Assembly: GCA_022241605.1 (NCBI GenBank)
Contig: JAKOMQ010000007.1
Span: 1 to 64,000 of the forward strand
Length of the DNA: 64,000 nt
DNA from: Aquimonas sp.
GTDB taxonomy: Bacteria; Pseudomonadota; Gammaproteobacteria; Xanthomonadales; Xanthomonadaceae
Direction of reading: 5' to 3'
Numbering within the stretch: the stretch's first letter is position 1; the number at the start of each line of letters is the position of its first letter. Both the position numbers and the translations under genes were made by a program. Shown here piece after piece: positions 42,111 to 50,786 of this stretch. The notes under the pieces are model-generated. The model did no database searches, was not told the origin of the DNA, and saw only the letters and a list, made by a program, of their open reading frames with translations.

Positions 42111-42203
42111 CGCGGAGGGCGCAGCCACGGGTGGATCCTGGCCGTGTGCGCCCGGGTTGCCTGCGCGTTCTGTCCTCCTGCCTGCCGGTTGCCGTCTGCA
42201 ACC

Positions 42204-42229
42204 CCCGCGCGGGTAGGCGCGGGCAGGAG
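42204..42229 (+). promoter_or_regulatory. hairpin abutting the btuB ribosome-binding site (possible expression platform)
   Basis: A perfect cccgcgc-gggta-ggcgcggg-type hairpin (42204-42223) ends directly at caggag (42224-42229), the btuB Shine-Dalgarno, 10 bases before the ATG. Switching of this helix, or of one pairing with it, would hide or expose the site. This suggests translational control by the riboswitch. No T-tract follows, so it is not an intrinsic terminator. Confidence 0.5.
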
Positions 42230-42239
42230 CCCCATCCAA

Positions 42240-44093
42240 ATGCACGTCACTCCCTTCCGCGCCGCCGCGCTTACGGCTGCGCTCGCTTTATTGCTTTCTC
42301 CGTCCGTCGCCACAGCCTCTGCCGACGCCAAGTCGCTGGATCGCATCGTCGTCACCGGCAGCCGCACCGCGCAGAGCCTCGATGACAGCCTCGCTTCGAT
42401 CACGGTGCTCGATCGCGCCGATATCGAGCGCCTGCAGGCGGGCAGCCTGCTCGAGCTGCTGCGCAGCGTGCCCGGCGTATCTATCGCCAACAACGGTGGC
42501 GCCGGCAAGGTCAGCGCGGTGTTTCTGCGTGGTGCCGAAGCCCGCCACACCCTGGTCCTTGTCGACGGCGTGCGGATGGGTTCGGCCACCACCGGCACCG
42601 CCGCGTTTCAGGACCTGCCGATCGAACAGATCGAGCGGATTGAGGTAGCGCGCGGGCCGTTCTCCAGCCTTTACGGTTCGGATGCCATCGGCGGCGTGGT
42701 GCAGATCTTCACCCGCCAGCCCGAGTCAGGCACCCGCGCCAATGCCAGCGCCGCGATCGGCAGCTTGGGCACGCGCCGCGCCGGTGCTGGTGTCGCCGGT
42801 CGCGGCACCTCCGTCTGGTACAGCCTGCAGGCAGCGGTGGATCGCACCGATGGCATCGATGCCTGCCGCGGCCGACCGTTTCCGAACGGCGCAGGCTGCT
42901 TCACCGATGAGCCGGATCGGGACGGCTATTTGAATCGGAGCCTGCAGCTGGGCGGCGGCTTAGAGCTGGCGCCGGGCCTGACGTGGGAGGCGCGCGGCAT
43001 GCGCGCCGAGTTCGACACCGAGTTCGACGGTGGCTTTGTCAACGAAAGCAGCGGCGCACAGCAGGTGCTGGGCAGCCGTTTTGACTGGCAGGCGTCTGAT
43101 CGCCTGCAGTTGAGCGCGCGCGTCGGCCACAGCGCCGACCTCGCCGATAACTTCAAGGATGGCAGCTTCAGCAGCCGCTTCGACACCCGCCGTCGCCTTG
43201 CCGGCGCTCAGGCCGATGTCGGCATCGGCGAGGGCCTGCTCAGCCTGGGCTGGGACTGGCATCGGGATGCAGTGGGCAGCAGCACCGCCTACGTCATTGA
43301 CAGCCGCTACCAGCGTGCCGGCTTCGCCCAGTGGCAGCAAAGCCTGGGACGCAGCGCGCTGCAGGCCGCCGTGCGCCGCGACGAAGACAGCCAGTTCGGC
43401 GGCAAGACCACCGGCAACCTGCTGTGGGGGCTTGGCCTGGGCCAGGGCCAGGGCCTGCGCCTGCATGCCAGCGCCGGCACGGCCTATCGCGCGCCGAGCT
43501 TCAACGACCTCTACTTCCCCGGCTTCGGCAATCCGGAGCTGGGCCCTGAGACTTCTCGCAGCTTCGAGCTCGGCCTGCGCGGGCGTCAGGCGGGCCTGGG
43601 CTGGTCGGTTGCGGCCTTCCACAGCGAAATCGATGCGCTGATCGGTTTCGACCCGCAGCTGTTCATCCCGGTCAACATCGAGCGCGCCCTGGTCGATGGC
43701 GTGGAGGCAAGCCTGGATTCCCGTCTGATGGGCTTTGATGTGCGCCTCGCCGGCACCTGGCTGGATGGCCGCAATGCAGGCAATGGCGCCAATCGCGGCA
43801 ATGCGCTGCCGCGACGCGCGCCACGCTCCGCCCAGCTTGAGCTCGACCGCAGTTTCGGTGATTTCGGCGTGGGCGCCAGCCTGTATGCCGCCAGCAGCCG
43901 CTTCGACGACCTCGGCAATCGCGCGCGCCTGAGCGGCTACGCGACACTCGACCTGCGCGCGCACTGGCAGCTGCGTCCGGGCCTGCAGCTGCAGCTGCAG
44001 GGCGCCAATCTGCTCGATCGCCAGTACGAGACCGCCGCGTTCTTCAACCAGCCCGGCCGCACCTGGCTGCTTGGCTTGCGCTATTCGCCCTGA
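42240..44093 (+). CDS. btuB: TonB-dependent outer-membrane vitamin B12 receptor
   Basis: The 617-residue protein has a signal peptide (about 1-27, ending ATASA). A TonB-box-like LDRIVVTGS follows, then a plug domain (about 40-150) with LLRSVPGVSIANNGGAGKVS and LVLVDGVRMGS, ending VARGPFSSLYGSDAIGG, and a 22-strand-type barrel. Its place after a cobalamin riboswitch and before B12 genes makes BtuB the clear choice over other receptors. The C-terminus ends RYSP, not in an aromatic residue, which is slightly unusual for a barrel. I chose the ATG at 42240 with CAGGAG upstream; the longer frame runs back through the riboswitch. Confidence 0.93.
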   Translation: MHVTPFRAAALTAALALLLSPSVATASADAKSLDRIVVTGSRTAQSLDDSLASITVLDRADIERLQAGSLLELLRSVPGVSIANNGGAGKVSAVFLRGAEARHTLVLVDGVRMGSATTGTAAFQDLPIEQIERIEVARGPFSSLYGSDAIGGVVQIFTRQPESGTRANASAAIGSLGTRRAGAGVAGRGTSVWYSLQAAVDRTDGIDACRGRPFPNGAGCFTDEPDRDGYLNRSLQLGGGLELAPGLTWEARGMRAEFDTEFDGGFVNESSGAQQVLGSRFDWQASDRLQLSARVGHSADLADNFKDGSFSSRFDTRRRLAGAQADVGIGEGLLSLGWDWHRDAVGSSTAYVIDSRYQRAGFAQWQQSLGRSALQAAVRRDEDSQFGGKTTGNLLWGLGLGQGQGLRLHASAGTAYRAPSFNDLYFPGFGNPELGPETSRSFELGLRGRQAGLGWSVAAFHSEIDALIGFDPQLFIPVNIERALVDGVEASLDSRLMGFDVRLAGTWLDGRNAGNGANRGNALPRRAPRSAQLELDRSFGDFGVGASLYAASSRFDDLGNRARLSGYATLDLRAHWQLRPGLQLQLQGANLLDRQYETAAFFNQPGRTWLLGLRYSP

Positions 44094-44111
44094 TCCAAGG
44101 AGCCTCCTCCC

Positions 44112-44711
44112 ATGTTTTCCGAAACGAGTTTCGCTGCTCACTCCGGTCGTATCCAGCTTGGCCTGCTTGGCCTGCTGGCCGCGTGGATGCTGCTGACCCG
44201 CCTGCCTGACCTGAGCCAGCTGGTGCATCTGCGCGACGCCTCGATGGCGGTGTTCTTCATCGGCGGCCTGCTGATCGGCCGCGCCCTTGGGTTCGGCGCC
44301 CTGCTGGCGCTGGCGGTGGGCATCGACCTGCTGGTGTTCGCCCGCATCGATGCCCTGCATCTGTGCTTCACCCCAGCCTATGCCTTCCTGCTGCCGGCCT
44401 ATGCGCTGCTGTGGTGGGCGGGGCGCGCCTTCGGTCTTCTTGCCGATTCGCGTGAGCTGCCCGCGCTCGGCTTTCTTGCCCTCGGACTGGGTGTCGCTGT
44501 GCTGGCGGCGCTGGGGTCCTTCGTGCTGTCGAACGGCTCGTTCTATCTCTTCAGCGGCGCCTTTGCTGAGCTTTCGTTCGGCGGGTTTGCCAGCCAGTTC
44601 CTGCGCTATGCGCCGTCCTTCGTGGGCATGGGCGTGGGCTGGATCGCGCTCGGCCTGCTGACCTGCGCGCTGGCTCGGGCGCGGGCGCGCGCCGAGCCTC
44701 GCCCGGCGTGA
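44112..44711 (+). CDS. btuM: BtuM-like cobalamin transporter of the inner membrane (solitary ECF S-component type)
   Basis: The 199-residue protein has about six hydrophobic segments, including MAVFFIGGLLIGRALGFGAL and LPALGFLALGLGVAVLAALG. A single cysteine at residue 85 lies in ALHLCFTPAYAFLLPAY. This fits BtuM proteins, ECF-type S components found in B12-regulated Gram-negative operons, where a conserved cysteine binds the cobalt and helps strip the cyano ligand. No BtuCDF genes are nearby, which makes an inner-membrane cobalamin importer here necessary. It lies 18 bases after btuB and overlaps cobB by 4. Family call is from size, topology, cysteine and context. Confidence 0.75.
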   Translation: MFSETSFAAHSGRIQLGLLGLLAAWMLLTRLPDLSQLVHLRDASMAVFFIGGLLIGRALGFGALLALAVGIDLLVFARIDALHLCFTPAYAFLLPAYALLWWAGRAFGLLADSRELPALGFLALGLGVAVLAALGSFVLSNGSFYLFSGAFAELSFGGFASQFLRYAPSFVGMGVGWIALGLLTCALARARARAEPRPA

Positions 44712-45982
44712 GTCATCGCTGCCGTGCACTGCTGATCGCGGCGCCGGCTTCGGGGCAGGGCAAGACCAGCTTCACTGCCGCGCTCACCCGCCGGCTGCGC
44801 GCGCAGGGTCGGCGGGTCAGCCTGTTCAAGGTCGGCCCGGATTTCCTCGACCCGCTGCTGCTGTCGGCCGCAAGCGGTACGCCCGTGCATTCGCTGGATC
44901 TGTGGATGGGCAGCGAAGCGGAAGTGCGGGCGCGTCTCTACGCTGCGGCGGGCGCGTCGGATCTACTGCTGGTTGAGGGCATGATGGGCCTGTTCGATGG
45001 TCAGCCCAGCGCCGCCGACCTGGCCGAGCGCTTCGGGCTGCAGGTGCTTGGCCTGATCGATGCCAACGCCCTGGCACAGAGCTTTGGTGCGATAGCGCTG
45101 GGCTTGGCCAGCTACCGACCGGGCCTGCAGTTCGCCGGCGTCGCTGCCAACCGTATCGCCAGCGGCTGGCATGCACACCTGCTGCGCGACAGCCTGCCGC
45201 CCGCGATCCGCTGGCTGGGCGGTCTGTCCGAATGTGTGGAGGGCCGGCTGCCCGAGCGTCATCTGGGGCTGCACCCGGCGGCTGAGGTCGATGCGATCGA
45301 GAGCCGTCTGCAGGCCCTGGCGGCGGCGCTGACGCTCGATGAGGGCCTGTTCGAAGCGCTGCCCGAGCGGGAGTTTGTGGCCGCCACGCTGCCGCCGGCA
45401 CCGCGTTCGTCCCAGCTGCGCATCGCCGTCGCCCGCGATGCCGCGTTCTGCTTCCTGTATCCGGCCAACCTGGAGCTGCTGCAGGCCGCCGGCGCCGAGC
45501 TGCGCTACTTCTCGCCGCTGGCGGGCGACGCGCTGCCGTCCTGCGATGCGGTCTGGCTGCCCGCCGGCTACCCGGAGTTGCATCTGTCGCGGCTGTCCGC
45601 GCGCACGGACCTCTGGGCTGCCCTGCACGCGCACGTGGTTGCCGGGCGACCGTTGCTGGCCGAGTGCGGGGGCTTCCTGTGCCTGCTGAATCGCCTGCAG
45701 GGCGCGGCGATGGCCGGCCTGCTGCCCGGCCGTGCGCACATCAGCGAGCGCTTGGCGGGGCTGGGGCCGCTGCAGGTGCAGCTGCCGGAGGGGCGCCTGC
45801 GCGGACACAGCTTCCACCATGCCCGCGCTGAGCTCGGGCGCGCACCGATTGCCTGGGCCTGCGACCCCGCCGGCGCACCGACGCGTGAGCCGGTCTACCG
45901 CTTGCAGAGGCTGACGGCGGGATTCATGCATTTCTACTTTCCATCCAATCCGGAGGCGGCGCTTGCCCTGTTCCAGCCCTGA
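44708..45982 (+). CDS. cobB: cobyrinate a,c-diamide synthase
   Basis: CobB/CbiA amidates the a and c side chains of cobyrinate (or hydrogenobyrinate) using ATP and glutamine. The 424-residue protein has an N-terminal dethiobiotin-synthetase-like domain with the P-loop APASGQGKTSFTAAL, VGPDFLDPLLLSAASG and VEGMMGLFDG. A C-terminal class I glutamine amidotransferase domain has the nucleophile Cys in LLAECGGFLCLL and the His in GHSFHHAR. The start is a GTG overlapping the btuM stop. Oddly, the later amidation enzyme CobQ/CbiP is not in this operon, so either it lies elsewhere or this enzyme serves salvage. Confidence 0.9.
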   Translation: MSHRCRALLIAAPASGQGKTSFTAALTRRLRAQGRRVSLFKVGPDFLDPLLLSAASGTPVHSLDLWMGSEAEVRARLYAAAGASDLLLVEGMMGLFDGQPSAADLAERFGLQVLGLIDANALAQSFGAIALGLASYRPGLQFAGVAANRIASGWHAHLLRDSLPPAIRWLGGLSECVEGRLPERHLGLHPAAEVDAIESRLQALAAALTLDEGLFEALPEREFVAATLPPAPRSSQLRIAVARDAAFCFLYPANLELLQAAGAELRYFSPLAGDALPSCDAVWLPAGYPELHLSRLSARTDLWAALHAHVVAGRPLLAECGGFLCLLNRLQGAAMAGLLPGRAHISERLAGLGPLQVQLPEGRLRGHSFHHARAELGRAPIAWACDPAGAPTREPVYRLQRLTAGFMHFYFPSNPEAALALFQP

Positions 45983-46027
45983 TCGCTATGTGTCCGTTCT
46001 GCCTTCGCACGGGCCTGCGGAGCGCCC

Positions 46028-46549
46028 ATGCGCAGCTTGATCCTCGGCGGAGCCCGCAGCGGCAAGTCGGCGCTGGCCGAACGGCTGGCCACGCAGAGCG
46101 GGCTGGAGGTCATCTACATCGCCACCGCCGAGGCCGGAGACGCCGAGATGCAGGCGCGCATCGAGCAGCATCGAATGCGCCGGCCGGCGCACTGGCGCAC
46201 CGTCGAGTGTCGGCGCGAACTGGCAGCGACGCTTCTCCACGAGGCCGCGCCCACACGCTGCCTGCTGGTCGACTGCCTGACGCTGTGGCTGTCCAACCTG
46301 CTTTGCGATGCGGATGCAGCCGCGCTGGACACGGAACAACACGCACTGCTGCAGGCGCTGCCGGATCTGCGCGGGCGCCTGATTCTGGTCTCGAACGAGG
46401 TCGGGCAGGGCGTGGTGCCAATGGGCGAACTCAGCCGCCGCTTCGTCGATACCGCTGGCCGGCTGCATCAGGCGCTGGCCGCGCAGTGTGAGCAGGTGCT
46501 GTGGGTCGCTGCTGGCCTGCCGCTGGCGCTCAAGGGGGATCGGCCGTGA
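46028..46549 (+). CDS. cobU: adenosylcobinamide kinase / adenosylcobinamide-phosphate guanylyltransferase
   Basis: The 173-residue bifunctional enzyme phosphorylates adenosylcobinamide and then attaches GMP, priming it for lower-ligand joining. It has the P-loop [16 protein letters not shown] at the N-terminus. [12 protein letters not shown] carries the expected guanylylated His, and [15 protein letters not shown] and [21 protein letters not shown] are present. It lies 45 bases after cobB and overlaps cobT by 4. Confidence 0.94.
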   Translation: MRSLILGGARSGKSALAERLATQSGLEVIYIATAEAGDAEMQARIEQHRMRRPAHWRTVECRRELAATLLHEAAPTRCLLVDCLTLWLSNLLCDADAAALDTEQHALLQALPDLRGRLILVSNEVGQGVVPMGELSRRFVDTAGRLHQALAAQCEQVLWVAAGLPLALKGDRP

Positions 46550-47622
46550 ATCGGCAGGCCAGCGCGATGCCAGGTCCCTGGTGGGAGCAGGCCTGCGCCC
46601 AGCCCTCGGCCCGCCATGCAGCCTTGGCTCGGGCGCGACAGCAGCGCCTGACCAAGCCCCCTGGCTCCCTCGGTCAGCTGGAGCAGGTCGCGGTGCAGCT
46701 GGCCGCACTGCAGGGCTGTGAGCGGCCCCGACTCGATCGCGTCTGGATCAGCGTGTTCGCAGCCGACCACGGCATCGCCGCCGAGGGCGTGTCGGCCTTC
46801 CCGCAGTCCGTGACTGCGGCGATGGTGCGCAACTTTGCCGCCGGCGGCGCCGCCATCAGCGTGCTGGCGCGGGAAATTGGCGCCCAGCTCGAAGTGGTGG
46901 ATCTGGGCACCGTGATGGATCCCGGCGAGCTGCCGGGCGTGCGCCGCGCGCGCATCGCCGCCGGCACCGCGAACTTTCTTGATGCCCCGGCCATGTCGCG
47001 CGACCAGCTCGAGCAGGCGCTGACCAGCGGTGCCGCCAGCGTGGCGCGGGCGCGAGCCTGGAACGCCGCGCTGTTCATTGGCGGCGAAATGGGCATCGGC
47101 AACACCACCAGCGCAGCGGCCTTGGGCTGTGCGCTGCTGCGTGCGGCGCCCACCGAGCTGGTGGGGCCGGGCACCGGCGTCGATGCGCGCGGGCTGGAGC
47201 GCAAGCGTGCAGTGGTCGAACGCGCACTGCGCGCCCACGCGCAGCGGCGCAGCCCGCTGGAGCTGCTGGCCGCGCTGGGGGGCTTCGAGATCGCCGCGCT
47301 GACCGGCAGCTGCATCGCCGCCGCCCAGGCCGGGCTGCCTGTGCTCGTCGATGGTTTCATCGCGACTGCGGCGGCGCTGTATGCCGTGCACCTCAATCCG
47401 GGCTGCCGGCCCTGGCTGCTGTTTGCCCATCGCTCCCACGAGCCTGGCCATCGGCGCCTGCTGCAGGCGCTGGAGGCCGAGCCGCTGATGGACCTTGGCC
47501 TGCGTCTGGGCGAGGGCAGCGGTGCGGCGGTCGCGGTGCCCCTGCTGCGGCTGGCGTGCAGCCTGCACGCGGGCATGGCCACCTTCGAGGAGGCGGGGGT
47601 CAGCGATGGCAGCCGCGCTTGA
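46546..47622 (+). CDS. cobT: nicotinate-nucleotide:dimethylbenzimidazole phosphoribosyltransferase
   Basis: CobT makes alpha-ribazole phosphate from the lower-ligand base and nicotinate mononucleotide. The 358-residue protein has [18 protein letters not shown], then [17 protein letters not shown] and [19 protein letters not shown]. Near the C-terminus, [14 protein letters not shown] carries the catalytic Glu. I chose the GTG at 46546, overlapping the cobU stop by 4 bases, over an ATG 15 codons upstream inside cobU. It overlaps the next gene by 17 bases. Confidence 0.95.
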   Translation: MNRQASAMPGPWWEQACAQPSARHAALARARQQRLTKPPGSLGQLEQVAVQLAALQGCERPRLDRVWISVFAADHGIAAEGVSAFPQSVTAAMVRNFAAGGAAISVLAREIGAQLEVVDLGTVMDPGELPGVRRARIAAGTANFLDAPAMSRDQLEQALTSGAASVARARAWNAALFIGGEMGIGNTTSAAALGCALLRAAPTELVGPGTGVDARGLERKRAVVERALRAHAQRRSPLELLAALGGFEIAALTGSCIAAAQAGLPVLVDGFIATAAALYAVHLNPGCRPWLLFAHRSHEPGHRRLLQALEAEPLMDLGLRLGEGSGAAVAVPLLRLACSLHAGMATFEEAGVSDGSRA

Positions 47623-48163
47623 GCTCCTGCGCCACGGTGCCACCGGCTTCGATGGCTTCCGTGGACAGATTGACGACCCGCTGAGCGCCGAGGGCTGGGC
47701 CCAGCTGCGCGCTGCCGTGCACGGTCGTCGCTACGCCGGCATCCTGAGCTCGCCGCTGCGTCGCTGCTCCGAGTTCGCGCAGGAGCTGGCCTCTGCGCTG
47801 GACTGTCCGCTGAGCCTGCACGATGGCCTCATGGAATACGACTTCGGCGACTGGAGCGGCCTCACCCCAGCCGAGCTGCATGTCGACGCGCCCGAGGCGC
47901 TGGGCCGGTTCTGGGCGGATCCGGAGCGCCATCCACCGCCCGGCGCCGAGTCGCTTGCCGCACTGGAGGTCAGAGTGCGCCAAGCGCTGGCGGGTCTGCC
48001 GACCGGGCAGGGCACCCAGCTGGTGGTGACCCACGGTGGGGTGATCCGTCTGCTGCTGTGCCGCGCGCGTGGTCTCTCACTGAAGGCGATGCCTGTGCTG
48101 GAGGTGCCGCACGCCAGCCTGCATCCGTTCGACTGGCCGCTGGCCGGGACCGCCCGCGCATGA
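47606..48163 (+). CDS. cobC: alpha-ribazole phosphatase (histidine phosphatase family)
   Basis: The 185-residue protein has the RHG catalytic motif in [13 protein letters not shown], the second-arm motif [15 protein letters not shown] and the second catalytic His in [14 protein letters not shown]. In a B12 operon between cobT and cobS this is CobC, which removes the 5'-phosphate of alpha-ribazole or of adenosylcobalamin phosphate. I chose the ATG at 47606 inside the cobT end. Confidence 0.88.
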   Translation: MAAALELLRHGATGFDGFRGQIDDPLSAEGWAQLRAAVHGRRYAGILSSPLRRCSEFAQELASALDCPLSLHDGLMEYDFGDWSGLTPAELHVDAPEALGRFWADPERHPPPGAESLAALEVRVRQALAGLPTGQGTQLVVTHGGVIRLLLCRARGLSLKAMPVLEVPHASLHPFDWPLAGTARA

Positions 48164-48906
48164 GTGGGCTCTGGTTCGCCCTGGCCTTTCTGACCCGGCT
48201 GCCGACCCCGCGCCTGGATTTCGACGATGTGGCGGGTCAGTCCGCCGCCTTGGCGTGGTATCCGGCCGTGGGCGGCCTGATTGGCCTCGGCCTTGTTGCG
48301 CTTGCGCTCGGTCTTGAGACCCTGCAGCTGCCTGCTCTGTTGTCTGCAGCGCTGCTGCTCGCGGCGTGGGTTTGGGTGAGTGGGGGGCTGCACCTGGATG
48401 GCCTGGCCGACTGCGCGGACGCCTTCAGCGGTGGCCACGGCGACCGTGAGCGCCTCCTGCGCATCCTCAAGGACCCGGCCGCCGGCCCGATGGGCGTAAT
48501 CGCGATCGTGTTGATTCTGCTGCTCAAGCTGGCCGCACTGACGGCACTGGTCGAAACGCAGGCGCTGGCCTGGCTGCTGGTGCTGCCGCCGCTGCTCGGC
48601 CGGGCGGGCGCCGTGGCCCTGTTCCTGCCGGCCACGGGTCTGCCCTACCTGCGCGAGGGCGGGCTGGGCGCGCGCCTCGCGGCTGCACCCATGGTCCCTT
48701 GCCTGATCGTGCTGCTGCTGTCGGCGGGCGCCTGCCTGCTGATGGGCTTTCCTGGGCTGGCCGCCCTCATCGCCGCCGCGATCGCCTGGCTGCACTGGCG
48801 AAGCCAGTGCGCGCGCTGCATGGGCGGCTTTACCGGCGACGCCGCCGGCAGCGCCATCGAGCGGGTGGAGCTGGCGGCGCTGCTGGCGCTGGCGGTGCTC
48901 GCCTGA
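48160..48906 (+). CDS. cobS: adenosylcobinamide-GDP ribazoletransferase (cobalamin synthase)
   Basis: CobS joins activated cobinamide to alpha-ribazole in the membrane, the last assembly step. The 248-residue protein is highly hydrophobic with several membrane helices. It carries the hallmark GGLHLDGLADCADAFSGG (about residues 69-86), whose aspartates bind magnesium, and later RCMGGFTGDAAGSA. It overlaps cobC by 4 bases and closes the operon. Confidence 0.95.
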   Translation: MSGLWFALAFLTRLPTPRLDFDDVAGQSAALAWYPAVGGLIGLGLVALALGLETLQLPALLSAALLLAAWVWVSGGLHLDGLADCADAFSGGHGDRERLLRILKDPAAGPMGVIAIVLILLLKLAALTALVETQALAWLLVLPPLLGRAGAVALFLPATGLPYLREGGLGARLAAAPMVPCLIVLLLSAGACLLMGFPGLAALIAAAIAWLHWRSQCARCMGGFTGDAAGSAIERVELAALLALAVLA

Positions 48907-48933
48907 GCACCGAAACCTGTGGCCGCGCGTGAT

Positions 48934-49266
48934 TCAGCTGTGGAACCACACCTGCTGGATCTGGCCGCCGCTGACGCGGTAGACCGCGATCACCTCGAAG
49001 GGCTGCTCGCGAATGCCGCTGACCCGCTCGTGGTCGACCACGGTGTCGCCGACTGCAATGCGATTGACCAGCTCGGCGTGCAGGCCGGCCAGATGGAAGC
49101 GCTCGTTGGCGTAGAACTCGCCAAGCGCGGCGCGGCCGCGCAGGCTGGGCTCAGTGGCGGGCATCCGCCAGACCTCCACGTCTTCGGCGTAGACCTCCAG
49201 GAAGCGCTGCAGGTCGCGCGCGTTGTAGGCATCGAGCTGGTGCTGGGCGACGTCGATCGGGCTCAC
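48934..49266 (-). CDS. SnoaL/NTF2-like small protein
   Basis: The 110-residue protein has the SnoaL-like pattern. An N-terminal helix QHQLDAYNARDLQRFLEVYA is followed by beta strands with VWRMPATEPSLRGRAALGEF and a C-terminal AVYRVSGGQIQQVWF. Members bind small molecules in a cone-shaped pocket and range from isomerases to non-enzymes. Function is not assignable here. It converges on cobS with a 27-base gap. Confidence 0.8.
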   Translation of the reverse strand: MSPIDVAQHQLDAYNARDLQRFLEVYAEDVEVWRMPATEPSLRGRAALGEFYANERFHLAGLHAELVNRIAVGDTVVDHERVSGIREQPFEVIAVYRVSGGQIQQVWFHS

Positions 49267-49338
49267 GCTGGGCTCCGCGGATGAGTGGGCTGCAAGCCTG
49301 CCATAGCCGGGGTCACCGAGGCGATGTTCCGAAGCCCC

Positions 49339-50136
49339 TCAGCAGGTGCAGACCTCGACGGTGCTCCCAAGGGCCTCGCCTATGGCATTCAACAAGGAGG
49401 TCATCACCCGACCCTGGTTGAACCAGACATCGGCCAAGGGCAGGCAGACCACGCCGATCCATGCCACATAGCCGAAGCCCAGGTAATCGTCGAACAGGAT
49501 CGTGCGCAGCCAGTCCTGACCGAACAGGTAGAAGCCAGCCACGATCAACGTTGCCAGCACCAGCAGCACCGCCGAGGGCAGCAGATGCGGGCCGGCGCGG
49601 CGCTTGTATACAGCGGCCAGGCCCAGCAGCAGGAATACCAGCGCGTTGCTGCCGCTGAAGATGCGGAACTCGCGGTGCAGCTTGTCGGCCAGCTGGCGGT
49701 ACTGCCCGCGCAAGGCTTCGGCGAGTCGCTGTTGGGCCTGTTCGAGGCTGGCAATAGCCGACAGCGTGCCGAGAGTGAAGCTCGCCGCGGGGCCGCTGCG
49801 ACAGCTGCAGTCGGGGTCGCGCATCTCGGCCACCACCGCATCGATGCGCTGCGGCAGGCCAGACTCCAGCCGCGCGCGGAGCTCGGCGATCCGCGCCTCC
49901 TGCGAGGCCATCAGCCGCTGCGCCAGCGCGCCGACGCGGGTGTCCTGCACCTCCCCGAACGTGGCCCGCGCGCGCGACTCCAGCTCGGCCGCCAGCATGC
50001 GCCCGGCAGCACGCTCGATTTGCACGGGGAACAGCAGCGAGGCGAGCAGCGCAGCACCGAACAGCAGCGCGCCGAGGAAACCCAGCAGGGCCAGCAGGCG
50101 GGCGCTGGGGCTGGGGTCGAGGTAGATGGCATTCAT
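49339..50136 (-). CDS. membrane protein of unknown function with a coiled-coil periplasmic segment
   Basis: I do not recognise this 265-residue protein. It has one N-terminal helix (LLALLGFLGALLFGAALLAS), then a charged helical stretch rich in Ala, Arg and Glu (about 40-165) interrupted by RDPDCSCRSGP. Three hydrophobic segments follow (ALVFLLLGLAAVY, LPSAVLLVLATLIVAGFYLF, GYVAWIGVVCLPLADVW). It ends in VEVCTC, so cysteines occur as two closely spaced pairs. I chose the ATG at 50136; a TTG four codons upstream is possible. It may pair with the next membrane gene upstream, 65 bases away. Confidence 0.6.
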   Translation of the reverse strand: MNAIYLDPSPSARLLALLGFLGALLFGAALLASLLFPVQIERAAGRMLAAELESRARATFGEVQDTRVGALAQRLMASQEARIAELRARLESGLPQRIDAVVAEMRDPDCSCRSGPAASFTLGTLSAIASLEQAQQRLAEALRGQYRQLADKLHREFRIFSGSNALVFLLLGLAAVYKRRAGPHLLPSAVLLVLATLIVAGFYLFGQDWLRTILFDDYLGFGYVAWIGVVCLPLADVWFNQGRVMTSLLNAIGEALGSTVEVCTC

Positions 50137-50201
50137 GCAAAGGTCCAATCCAGGGTTTCAGGCAAACACGTAGCAGGGATCACGCAAACGACAGCCTGGA
50201 A

Positions 50202-50660
50202 TCAGGCGGCTGGACCCGCTGACCCCGGCGCGAGCCGCGCGCCGGCCGCCGCGCTCGCGAAACCTGCGAGCGGCAAGCAGGGCAGGGCCAGCACCACGAA
50301 CCAAGCGGGATGCGGAATCGCAGCGAAATTCATGACCGCGCCCAGCAGGATTACGGCGGCTACGATCCCGGCGTACAGGCGCGGTCGCCGGCGGGCGATG
50401 CGCACGGCCAGCAGGCCGCCTGCAAAGATGCCCACGATCCACGACAGCAGCACCGAGAGCAGGGCGCCCACCGGGGCCTCGCTGATGTAGGCAGCCAACG
50501 CTTCGACGTCGTCGCGCTGCAGGCCGGCCGGGGGCGGGTACAGGCGGTGTCCCAGCGCCTGTACGAGGCTGATGCACAGCCCAGCGACCAGCACGCCGAG
50601 CACGGTGGCGAGGATGCCGCGGCCGTAGTCCTTGGCGATCTGTCCGGTGGTTCGTGGCAT
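50202..50660 (-). CDS. four-helix membrane protein of unknown function
   Basis: The 152-residue protein has hydrophobic segments LATVLGVLVAGLCISLVQAL, VGALLSVLLSWIVGIFAGGL, LYAGIVAAVILLGAVMNFAA and HPAWFVVLALPCLPLAGFAS, joined by short loops. It resembles small uncharacterised membrane proteins of proteobacteria, but no family can be named. AGAGGGACA lies ahead of its ATG at 50660. It may be co-transcribed with the next gene. Confidence 0.65.
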   Translation of the reverse strand: MPRTTGQIAKDYGRGILATVLGVLVAGLCISLVQALGHRLYPPPAGLQRDDVEALAAYISEAPVGALLSVLLSWIVGIFAGGLLAVRIARRRPRLYAGIVAAVILLGAVMNFAAIPHPAWFVVLALPCLPLAGFASAAAGARLAPGSAGPAA

Positions 50661-50700
50661 GGCCTTGTCCCTCTGTGTCTGATTGCGGCTGGCTGGGCCG

Positions 50701-50786
50701 CTCAGAGCGTGTGAAAAAACCCGGACGCCGTAGCGAGGGCTTCCAGCGGCGGCCGCACTAGGCGGAGGGTTTTCACAGGCTCTCAG
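50701..50786. repeat. short-form copy of the CTGAG-ended repeat (86 bp), contains the mksB stop
   Basis: This is the best-preserved short form. It starts ctcagagcgtgtgaaaaaac, has the body cggacgccgtagcgagggct and tccagcggcggccgcactag, and ends ggagggttttcacaggctctcag. The TCA at 50783-50785 in the last pentamer is the stop codon of the gene to its right, on the minus strand. Confidence 0.85.
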
